Assembly (NCBI GenBank): GCA_947499755.1
Contig: CANMPU010000075.1
Span: 1 to 5,848 of the forward strand
Length of the DNA: 5,848 nucleotides
Source of the DNA: Betaproteobacteria bacterium
GTDB lineage: Bacteria > Pseudomonadota > Gammaproteobacteria > Burkholderiales > CANMPU01
Direction of reading: 5' to 3'
The position numbers and the translations under genes were made by a program. This document shows positions 1-5,326 of the stretch, in pieces. Every line of letters starts with the position of its first letter. The first letter of the stretch is position 1. The notes below the pieces were generated by a model. The model was given only the letters and a program-made list of their open reading frames with translations, was not told the origin of the DNA and searched no databases.

Positions 1-463
1 GTCTATTTTTCGCGGTCTAAATGTTGAGCAAAACATTATGGCGGTGCTTGAAATTGTTGAAAAAAACACTCAAAAAAGAACAGAAAAACTCGAGCAATTA
101 TTAAGCGAATTTTCTATTCAACACATCAGAAAATCGCATGCTCTTTCGCTTTCTGGTGGCGAAAGAAGAAGGGTAGAAATTGCTCGGGCAATCGCTACTG
201 ATCCTGTATTTATTTTGTTAGACGAGCCGTTCGCTGGGGTTGACCCTATCGCTGTACTAGACATACAGAAAATTATTCGTTTCCTCAAAGAGCGGGGGAT
301 AGGAATATTGATAACCGACCACAACGTACGAGAAACGCTAGGGATTTGTGACCGCGCCTATATTATCAATGAAGGATCGGTGCTTGCGAGCGGCAAACCG
401 GACGAAATCATTTATAATGAAAGCGTCAGAAAAGTCTATCTTGGAGAGCATTTTAAACTGTAA
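1..463 (+). CDS. lptB: LPS export ABC transporter ATP-binding protein LptB, 5'-truncated
   Basis: LptB is the cytoplasmic ATPase of the LptB2FGC complex, which extracts lipopolysaccharide from the inner membrane and drives it across the periplasm. The reading frame is open from base 2, ahead of the first ATG at 38. The upstream codons read [17 protein letters not shown], matching the family stretch just after the Q-loop, so the ATG at 38 is an internal methionine and the gene starts outside the window. About 153 of the usual 240 or so residues are visible. They include the ABC signature LSGGE (149-163) in the LptB-typical context [14 protein letters not shown], Walker B FILLDEP with catalytic Glu at 224-226, the D-loop FAGVDP, the switch His of [10 protein letters not shown] at 320-322, and the characteristic end VYLGEHFKL. 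Walker A and the Q-loop lie off the left edge. It is followed 48 bases later by rpoN, the usual order in proteobacteria, where lptA and lptC normally precede it. This stretch is AT-rich compared with the right side of the window. Confidence 0.97.
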   Translation, partial: SIFRGLNVEQNIMAVLEIVEKNTQKRTEKLEQLLSEFSIQHIRKSHALSLSGGERRRVEIARAIATDPVFILLDEPFAGVDPIAVLDIQKIIRFLKERGIGILITDHNVRETLGICDRAYIINEGSVLASGKPDEIIYNESVRKVYLGEHFKL

Positions 464-496
464 CTTGACCTCTATCCAAACCGGCAATACGTCATT

Positions 497-509
497 TGGG
501 TTGTACCCA
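497..509 (+). repeat. Small inverted repeat just before the rpoN start
   Basis: TGGGT-TGT-ACCCA forms a perfect 5-bp stem with a 3-base loop, ending two bases before the rpoN ATG. There is no T-tract, so it is not a terminator. It occupies the place where a Shine-Dalgarno would be expected. A role in translation is only a guess, since a stem this short can arise by chance. Confidence 0.25.
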
Positions 510-511
510 TC

Positions 512-1942
512 ATGAAGCACTCCCTACAGCTTAAGTTATCGCAGCATCTCGCGTTAGCTCCGCAATTGCAGCAATCTATACGATTATTGCAATTATCGAC
601 TATGGAGTTAAACGAAGAGCTCGAGCGGTTGCTGCAAGAAAATCCCATGCTCGAACGTGAGGACGGTGAAGAACCTACCGCAGAGAAGGAATTTAACGAA
701 TCTAGTCTTTTCTCCGCAGACTCCCTGCCATCATCCAATAAATCTGAGGATGCGACTCCACTCGAAAGTCCCAACGAGGATCCATGGGATGGAGAAGGAT
801 TTTCCTTTAGCCAACAAGACGATGGCGACGATACTGATTACCCGCAATTAGCCGCAAACGCGCCCAGTTTACGCGACTACCTAAATCAACAACTCAGCCT
901 CACGAGGCATTCAGACCGTGATAAAAAAATCATATCGGTACTGATAGACCTCTTAGATGAAGATGGTTACCTAACGCAAAGTTTGGAAGAGTTGGCGGGA
1001 ACGCTGCCTCCAGAACTAGAAATCGAATTTGTGGAATTACAAATCGCCTTAAGAAATCTACAAAACTTTGACCCGCCCGGTATCGGCGCGCGAAATTTGA
1101 GTGAATGTTTGTCGCTTCAACTCCAAGCGTTGCCGCAAGATACGGCGTATGTACAAGAGGCATTAATCACAGTAAGGGAACATTTAAGCTCTCTGGCGGC
1201 CCGCGATTTTACCAAGCTGAAACGGTTATTGCGTTGCGATGACGCCACCCTCAGGGCAATACAAAGTCTCATCGTTGGACTTAATCCTCGACCCGGCGCG
1301 AACTTTGGATCCACAGAAACCCGATACGTCGTACCCGATGTCCTGGTAAAAAAAGTAAAGGGGTTGTGGGTCGCAACATTAAATCCGCAAGCGATGCCGC
1401 GCCTACGTATCAATCGAATGTACGCGGAAATCTTACATCGCAGTCGCGACGCCAACTCACGCCAGCTCACGACGCAATTGCAGGAAGCGAAATGGTTGAT
1501 CAAAAATGTGCGGCAACGATTTGATACGATACTACGTGTGTCACAGGCAATTGTAGATAGGCAACGACATTTCTTTGAGCACGGCGACGTCGCGATGCGG
1601 CCATTGGTGCTTAGAGAAATTGCGGATACCCTAGAATTACATGAATCGACTGTCTCACGCGTCACCACGCAGAAATTTATGCTTACGGCACGTGGCATGT
1701 ATGAGCTTAAACATTTCTTCGGAAGCCACGTGACGACAGAAACCGGCGGTTCATGTTCCGCAACGGCAATCCGTGCTTTAATGAAGCAACTCATTAGCGA
1801 AGAAGACCAGAAAAAGCCACTTACAGATAGCCAATTATCCGAAATTCTCGGTCAACAAGGAATCGTTGTCGCACGTCGTACGGTGGCGAAATACCGTGAA
1901 TCATTACAAATTCTTCCTGTCAACCTGCGTAAATCAATCTAG
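512..1942 (+). CDS. rpoN: RNA polymerase sigma-54 factor RpoN
   Basis: Sigma-54 directs RNA polymerase to -24/-12 promoters that need an AAA+ enhancer-binding activator, classically for nitrogen assimilation, motility or exopolysaccharide genes. The 476-residue product is family-typical in length (E. coli about 477). Region I is the Gln/Leu-rich N-terminus (residues 1-48, LKLSQHLALAPQLQQSIRLLQLS). It is followed by an acidic, low-complexity region II (about 49-112) and the core-binding domain (about 115-300). The DNA-binding part follows, with a helix-turn-helix at about 366-385 (LREIADTLELHESTVSRVT), FMLTARGMYELKHFF, and the RpoN box ARRTVAKYRE at 454-463, which reads the -24 element. The last residues (ILPVNLRKSI) differ slightly from the E. 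coli ending. The ATG at 512 is chosen because it gives the conserved MKxSLQLKLSQ beginning. No clear Shine-Dalgarno precedes it, and a small inverted repeat ends 2 bases before the ATG. hpf starts 11 bases after the stop, so the two are almost certainly co-transcribed. Confidence 0.98.
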   Translation: MKHSLQLKLSQHLALAPQLQQSIRLLQLSTMELNEELERLLQENPMLEREDGEEPTAEKEFNESSLFSADSLPSSNKSEDATPLESPNEDPWDGEGFSFSQQDDGDDTDYPQLAANAPSLRDYLNQQLSLTRHSDRDKKIISVLIDLLDEDGYLTQSLEELAGTLPPELEIEFVELQIALRNLQNFDPPGIGARNLSECLSLQLQALPQDTAYVQEALITVREHLSSLAARDFTKLKRLLRCDDATLRAIQSLIVGLNPRPGANFGSTETRYVVPDVLVKKVKGLWVATLNPQAMPRLRINRMYAEILHRSRDANSRQLTTQLQEAKWLIKNVRQRFDTILRVSQAIVDRQRHFFEHGDVAMRPLVLREIADTLELHESTVSRVTTQKFMLTARGMYELKHFFGSHVTTETGGSCSATAIRALMKQLISEEDQKKPLTDSQLSEILGQQGIVVARRTVAKYRESLQILPVNLRKSI

Positions 1943-1947
1943 AAGGA
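1941..1947 (+). promoter_or_regulatory. Shine-Dalgarno of hpf
   Basis: AGAAGGA lies 6 bases before the ATG at 1954 and overlaps the final bases of the rpoN stop codon (TAG 1940-1942). It is the only clear anti-16S-complementary site in front of a gene here. It fixes the hpf start and suggests hpf is translated more strongly than its neighbours. Confidence 0.8.
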
Positions 1948-1953
1948 AAATCT

Positions 1954-2277
1954 ATGAATTTAACTTTGACTGGGCATCACTTAGAAGCTACTCCTTCAAT
2001 TCGAAGCTATATAATGTCAAAACTAGAACGCGTGACACGTCATTTTGATCATGTCATCGACATTAGCGTTATACTTTCCGTTCAAAAATTAATTCATAAG
2101 GCCGAGGTGCGTGTTCATGTCAGCGGCAAAGATATATTTGTCGAATCGCGTGATGGCGATATGTACGCGGCCATTGATAGCTTAGTTGATAAACTCGACC
2201 GACAGATTCTTAAACATAAAGAAAAGAACGCGGCACATCGCGACCATCAGGCTGCCAAATACGACACGCCGGAATAA
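1954..2277 (+). CDS. hpf: Ribosome hibernation promoting factor, short form (HPF/RaiA family)
   Basis: HPF binds the 30S subunit near the decoding centre in stationary phase or starvation. The short form works with ribosome modulation factor to make 100S ribosome dimers. The 107-residue product aligns by eye with E. coli HPF (95 aa) along its length: an N-terminal strand (MNLTLTGHHLEATPSIRSYI), the HFDHVIDISVILSVQKLIHKAEVRVHV sheet region, and the hallmark DMYAAIDSLVDKLDRQILKHKEK helix (residues 69-91). There is no C-terminal dimerisation domain, which excludes the long form of about 180 residues or more. The extra 12 or so residues at the end are polar with several His and Lys and have no recognised motif. 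The start is set by a strong Shine-Dalgarno. The gene sits between rpoN and ptsN as in E. coli; the name yhbH is used in older annotations, when it was called a sigma-54 modulation protein. Confidence 0.96.
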   Translation: MNLTLTGHHLEATPSIRSYIMSKLERVTRHFDHVIDISVILSVQKLIHKAEVRVHVSGKDIFVESRDGDMYAAIDSLVDKLDRQILKHKEKNAAHRDHQAAKYDTPE

Positions 2278-2305
2278 ATCAACCCGTTTCTTAACGTAAT
2301 ATAAA

Positions 2306-2326
2306 TGGTTTACCAATACTTGGACC
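2306..2326 (+). repeat. Overlapping small inverted repeats in the hpf-ptsN gap
   Basis: TGGT-TT-ACCA (2306-2315) and CCAA-TAC-TTGG (2313-2323) share the bases CCA, so only one can form at a time. The second can be extended by GGT (2307-2309) pairing with ACC (2324-2326) across a 3-base bulge. No T-run follows, so this is not a canonical terminator. The stems are short and the function is unknown. Confidence 0.25.
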
Positions 2327-2350
2327 GCGTTAATTCGCTCTTGTTTTAAT
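2320..2350 (+). promoter_or_regulatory. Candidate promoter upstream of ptsN
   Basis: The 89-base hpf-ptsN gap holds TGTTTTAAT at 2342-2350, an extended -10 (TGn) followed by TTTAAT, which matches 5 of 6 bases of TATAAT. A weak -35 candidate, TTGGAC (2320-2325), lies 19 bases upstream, longer than optimal. Initiation 6-8 bases downstream would leave a leader of only about 10 bases before the ptsN ATG. The call rests on consensus likeness in an AT-rich stretch and is tentative. Confidence 0.25.
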
Positions 2351-2366
2351 AAATTGCGCGCATAAA

Positions 2367-2828
2367 ATGAATTCGATTTCTCGCCTTCTTCCACAGTCAA
2401 ACATTCTTATTGACTTAGAAATTAGTAGTAAAAAGCGATTACTTGAAGAAGTAAGCGCCTATATAGAAAAAAATCATTCTTTAAAACGTAGCGTGATTTT
2501 TGATAGCTTGCTCGCGCGCGAAAAACTTGGGTCTACCGGCTTAGGTTACGGTGTCGCGATTCCACACGGCCGCATAAAGACGCTTCAGGAAACCATAGGG
2601 GTCTTTGTCAGAACCAAAGTTGGAATCGCCTTTGACGCGCCCGACGGTAATCCGGTAAACCTTATATTCGTGTTACTGGTGCCGGAAAAAGCCACGGACC
2701 ACCATTTGCAGATTCTCGGAGAGCTCGCACAAATGTTTAGTGACAGAGTTTTCCGCGATACGTTATTGAAAGCACCAGACTCAAACGTGATACATCAATT
2801 ATTTGCCGGTTGGCAAGCAAATGCCTAA
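2367..2828 (+). CDS. ptsN: Nitrogen-regulatory PTS protein EIIA-Ntr (PtsN)
   Basis: PtsN is the terminal phosphoacceptor of the regulatory PTS-Ntr chain (EI-Ntr, NPr or HPr, EIIA-Ntr). It carries no sugar; in its phosphorylated or free form it controls targets such as potassium transport and nitrogen or envelope stress responses. The product is 153 residues and covers the whole fructose/mannitol-type EIIA domain. The phosphoacceptor is His67 in GYGVAIPHGRI, equivalent to E. coli His73. Other family segments are SSKKRLLEEV (20-29), LLAREKLGSTGLG (48-60), FDAPDGNPVNLIFVLLVPE, and HHLQILGELAQMF. The ATG at 2367 gives the family N-terminus and no alternative start lies in frame just upstream. No Shine-Dalgarno is visible. 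The last 8 bases overlap hprK, so the pair is probably translationally coupled. That fits a shared circuit in which HprK modifies HPr and so the phosphate flow to PtsN. Confidence 0.97.
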   Translation: MNSISRLLPQSNILIDLEISSKKRLLEEVSAYIEKNHSLKRSVIFDSLLAREKLGSTGLGYGVAIPHGRIKTLQETIGVFVRTKVGIAFDAPDGNPVNLIFVLLVPEKATDHHLQILGELAQMFSDRVFRDTLLKAPDSNVIHQLFAGWQANA

Positions 2829-3762
2829 AGTCAGCGTAGCCCAGCTATTTGAAGAGAATTTCGAACGCGTTGGCCTCACCTGGGTTGCGGGCAAACAGGG
2901 GGGTGGGCTAATCCTGGATAGTGGGGTTGTCAATCAATCTCCCGAAGGTCTTGCCGGTCATCTAAATTTTATCCATCCCAATTGGATTCAAGTTCTCGGT
3001 AAAATTGAGACCGCATATTTTTCCAGCCTAGCCCCTGCTGAACAAGATAAGTCCGTTAGCGCTCTCACTACGAAAGGCCTTGCGTGCTTTATTGTGACGG
3101 ACGAACAAACCGCGCCCGACGCGTTATGTCGTCTCGCGGATCGGGCGAATATCCCTGTACTTTGTACGGCGCAACCCAGCTTGCAACTGCTCTGGGCGAT
3201 TAGACATTATCTGGCCCGCCGACTGGCAGAATACGTAACCAAACATGGGGTATTTCTCGAAGTGATGGGGATGGGCGTACTGCTTACTGGAGAAAGTGGT
3301 GTAGGAAAAAGTGAGCTTGCGCTTGACTTAATTAGCCGCGGGAGTCGCTTGGTTGCAGACGATATCGTTGAGCTTCATCATATCGCACCGGATACCCTGG
3401 AAGGGCGTTGTCCCGTTTTATTGCAAGACTTTCTGGAGGTCCGCGGACTCGGCGTACTCCATATCCGCACTATTTTTGGAGAAACCGCTGTTCGGCCAAA
3501 GAAGAATCTCAAACTTATCCTTCATCTCGAAAAGCTTTCAGGTACCAGCATGGCGCAGCTTGATCGATTGCCCAGTAACGCCGGACATGAGGACGTCATG
3601 GGTGTGAAGATCCGTAAATTTATGCTTCCCGTCGCAGCAGGAAGAAATTTAGCTGTCTTGGTTGAAGCGGCTGTTCGTAACTATATTCTGCAACTTCGTG
3701 GCTTTGATAGCACGGCAGAATTTATAAAGCGTCAAGAGCTTTACCTCCGAAAGCCCGAATAG
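2821..3762 (+). CDS. hprK: HPr kinase/phosphorylase HprK
   Basis: HprK uses ATP or pyrophosphate to phosphorylate HPr on its regulatory serine and removes that phosphate when inorganic phosphate is high. In proteobacteria this is thought to gate PTS phosphate flow rather than carbon catabolite repression. The 313-residue product has the two family domains. The N-terminal domain is about residues 1-130. The C-terminal kinase domain carries the His of KHGVFLEV (142), Walker A GESGVGKS (157-164), the DD pair (180-181), the HprK signature LEVRGLGVLHI (205-215), and the PVAAGRNLAVLVE loop with Arg275. All catalytic elements appear intact. The ATG at 2821 (MPKVSVAQLFEE) is preferred over an in-frame TTG at 2803, because homologues begin at the equivalent of MPxxSVxxLF. 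This start overlaps the ptsN stop in ATGCCTAA, and with no Shine-Dalgarno it is likely read by coupling. No HPr or Enzyme I gene is in the window. Confidence 0.97.
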   Translation: MPKVSVAQLFEENFERVGLTWVAGKQGGGLILDSGVVNQSPEGLAGHLNFIHPNWIQVLGKIETAYFSSLAPAEQDKSVSALTTKGLACFIVTDEQTAPDALCRLADRANIPVLCTAQPSLQLLWAIRHYLARRLAEYVTKHGVFLEVMGMGVLLTGESGVGKSELALDLISRGSRLVADDIVELHHIAPDTLEGRCPVLLQDFLEVRGLGVLHIRTIFGETAVRPKKNLKLILHLEKLSGTSMAQLDRLPSNAGHEDVMGVKIRKFMLPVAAGRNLAVLVEAAVRNYILQLRGFDSTAEFIKRQELYLRKPE

Positions 3763-3808
3763 TCATACCAGTGCCGCTAGGTAAAAACCTCTACTTATTA
3801 CACGAACC

Positions 3809-4645
3809 ATGCAACTCATTCTGACTAGCGGTTTGTCCGGTTCTGGCAAAAGCGTCGCGCTAAACGTGCTAGAAGATAGCGCGTACTATTGTGTCGACAA
3901 CCTTCCAGCAACCCTACTACCGGAACTCGCGAATGTGTTGCAGCAGCGCGGTTATAACAGAATCGCCGTGAGCGTCGATATTCGTAGTGGCAAAACATTA
4001 GACCAATTACCTGTACATATCGAAGCACTTAAAGCGCAAGGAATCGACGTGCGCGTGCTATTTCTTGACGCAAAAACGGATACGCTGGTGAAGCGCTTTT
4101 CGGAAACGCGTCGTCGACACCCTCTGAGCGATGACAAACTGACATTAACCGAATGCATAGAGCGTGAGCGTGATGCATTAGTAGAAATCGCGAATTTCGC
4201 CTATAGAATTGATACCAGTGAATTAAGCCCTAATAATTTACGCAGCTGGATTAAGGATTTTGTCCAGATAGATAGATCACGCTTGACCTTATTGTTTCAA
4301 TCCTTTGCATTCAAACACGGAATCCCGCTTGATGCCGACATCGTATTTGATGTGCGTTGTTTGCCCAACCCGCATTACGACCCGCTACTGCGTGCCTTTA
4401 CGGGGAAAGATCAAGCGGTGGTTGATTTTTTTGCGTCGGAGCCTGAGGTAGGCGCTATGCAACGCGATATTCAGAACTATATCGAATCGTGGCTGCCCTC
4501 TTTTATTCGCGACAACCGAAGTTATCTCACCGTTGCGCTAGGATGTACCGGTGGAAAACACCGCTCTGTATATTTAGTTGAAGCGCTTGCACGTCATTTC
4601 AAAGCGCAGGCGCAAGTGTTAGTGCGCCATCGAGAACTAGTATAA
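3809..4645 (+). CDS. rapZ: RapZ/YvcJ-family nucleotide-binding protein
   Basis: In E. coli RapZ binds the small RNA GlmZ and delivers it to RNase E, lowering glucosamine-6-phosphate synthase; Bacillus YvcJ is a GTPase-like relative. The 278-residue product begins with Walker A GLSGSGKS (8-15), then [10 protein letters not shown] with Asp30. The C-terminal half holds the family stretch [39 protein letters not shown] (start about 163; conserved FDVR and LPNP), [10 protein letters not shown] (245-254) and a terminal RHREL. The E. coli protein (284 aa) continues after this point with a basic tail needed for RNA binding. Here it ends at RHRELV, so a GlmZ-type role should not be assumed. The start is chosen for the conserved [15 protein letters not shown] beginning. 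It lies 46 bases after hprK, without a Shine-Dalgarno, and is probably in the same operon. Confidence 0.97.
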   Translation: MQLILTSGLSGSGKSVALNVLEDSAYYCVDNLPATLLPELANVLQQRGYNRIAVSVDIRSGKTLDQLPVHIEALKAQGIDVRVLFLDAKTDTLVKRFSETRRRHPLSDDKLTLTECIERERDALVEIANFAYRIDTSELSPNNLRSWIKDFVQIDRSRLTLLFQSFAFKHGIPLDADIVFDVRCLPNPHYDPLLRAFTGKDQAVVDFFASEPEVGAMQRDIQNYIESWLPSFIRDNRSYLTVALGCTGGKHRSVYLVEALARHFKAQAQVLVRHRELV

Positions 4646-4651
4646 ACAGAA

Positions 4652-4666
4652 TCTGAATCCATCAGA
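4652..4666 (+). repeat. Inverted repeat just after rapZ
   Basis: TCTGA-ATCCA-TCAGA gives a perfect 5-bp stem with a 5-base loop, beginning 6 bases after the rapZ stop. The nearest T-rich stretch (about 4683-4695, broken by CCCC) begins about 16 bases downstream, so this is not a canonical intrinsic terminator. It could be a weak attenuator or an RNA-stabilising 3' element, or chance. Confidence 0.25.
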
Positions 4667-4718
4667 CAACCATGCAAACTCGTTTTCCCCTTTTTGATTA
4701 GCGCGCGCTTACCCTGAC

Positions 4719-5321
4719 ATGCCAATATACACGCGACGTGAAATTCCGATTTTTCCGCTCAACACTGTTTTGTTTCCCGGCGGTATTTTACCGGTAAAAA
4801 TATTTGAGGCCCGTTATGTCGATATGATGAAAGAGTGTCTGCGCGATAACTCGCCTCTGGGGGTTTGTCTCATTCGCGAAGGGCACGAAGTCGGCGCTGC
4901 GGCGCTTCCTGAGGCGGTTGGCTGCTTGGCAAACATCGTTGAGTGGGACATGCCGCAACTCGGTATATTTTATCTACAGACATTGGGTACAGAAGTATTT
5001 CGTATTGCTGACCGAAGCGTCTCCGCAAACGGACTTACGCGCGCCCTAGTAGATTGTCGCGCCGCTGAACCGGAAACCGCACTCGACCCAAAGTACCAGG
5101 TCTGTGTAGAAGTGTTGCGCAGTCTGATTGAACAAGCTGGCTCTAACTATTCTCCCAATAATTTGAATTATCAGGACGCTGTTTGGGTTATTTATCGTTT
5201 AGCCGAATTACTCCCTCTCGATCTTGCGCTGAAGCAACAACTCCTGGAGTTGGAAAATGTACCATTAAGAGCAAAATTCATTCACCAACTGCTTAAGCAG
5301 CATGGTGTCACAAATAACTAG
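4719..5321 (+). CDS. Stand-alone LON N-terminal (substrate-binding) domain protein
   Basis: The 200-residue product corresponds to the LON N-terminal domain alone (Lon/PUA-like fold). Residues 9-41 (IPIFPLNTVLFPGGILPVKIFEARYVDMMKECL) are the diagnostic opening, followed by LGVCLIREGHEVG (47-59). A helical C-terminal part (about 152-194, YRLAELLPLDLALKQQLLELE) resembles the helices ending the Lon N-domain. There is no AAA+ module, Walker motif or protease Ser-Lys dyad, so it is not a protease itself. Such proteins are common in proteobacteria and poorly characterised; substrate or adaptor binding is an inference from the Lon domain. The ATG at 4719 places the conserved IPIFPLN block near the N-terminus as in homologues. 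No Shine-Dalgarno is seen. The gene lies 73 bases after rapZ on the same strand, so it could be co-transcribed, and it converges on mutY. Confidence 0.92.
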   Translation: MPIYTRREIPIFPLNTVLFPGGILPVKIFEARYVDMMKECLRDNSPLGVCLIREGHEVGAAALPEAVGCLANIVEWDMPQLGIFYLQTLGTEVFRIADRSVSANGLTRALVDCRAAEPETALDPKYQVCVEVLRSLIEQAGSNYSPNNLNYQDAVWVIYRLAELLPLDLALKQQLLELENVPLRAKFIHQLLKQHGVTNN

Positions 5322-5326
5322 AGTTA
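5315..5326. repeat. Palindrome spanning the two convergent stop codons
   Basis: TAACT-AG-AGTTA is a perfect 5-bp inverted repeat covering both the TAG of the LON-domain gene (5319-5321) and the complement of the mutY TAA (5324-5326). The loop is only 2 bases and there is no adjacent T-tract on either strand, so it is a poor terminator hairpin. Confidence 0.3.

Noticed and set aside
1117..1794. Long 225-codon open frame on the minus strand inside rpoN.
   Set aside because: It lies wholly opposite rpoN, its product is rich in Cys, Arg and Ser with no recognisable domain, and it has no start context. It is a shadow of rpoN codon use.
2803..2820. Upstream TTG start for hprK adding six residues (MPVGKQ).
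   Set aside because: Homologues start at the MPxxSVxxLF equivalent, which the ATG at 2821 supplies; the extra residues have no family support.
2809..2825. TGGCAAGCAAATGC near the hprK start, resembling a sigma-54 -24/-12 promoter.
   Set aside because: Only 9 bases separate the GG and GC dinucleotides, whereas 10 are required, and the rest of the -12 element does not match.
3779..3790. AGGT-AAAA-ACCT hairpin in the hprK-rapZ gap as a terminator or regulatory stem.
   Set aside because: The stem is only 4 bp with no T-tract; expected by chance.
4672..4701. Nine-codon open frame (MQTRFPLFD) 17 bases upstream of the LON-domain gene, a possible leader peptide.
   Set aside because: No Shine-Dalgarno, no repeated regulatory codons and no attenuator pair follow it; an open frame this short is expected by chance.
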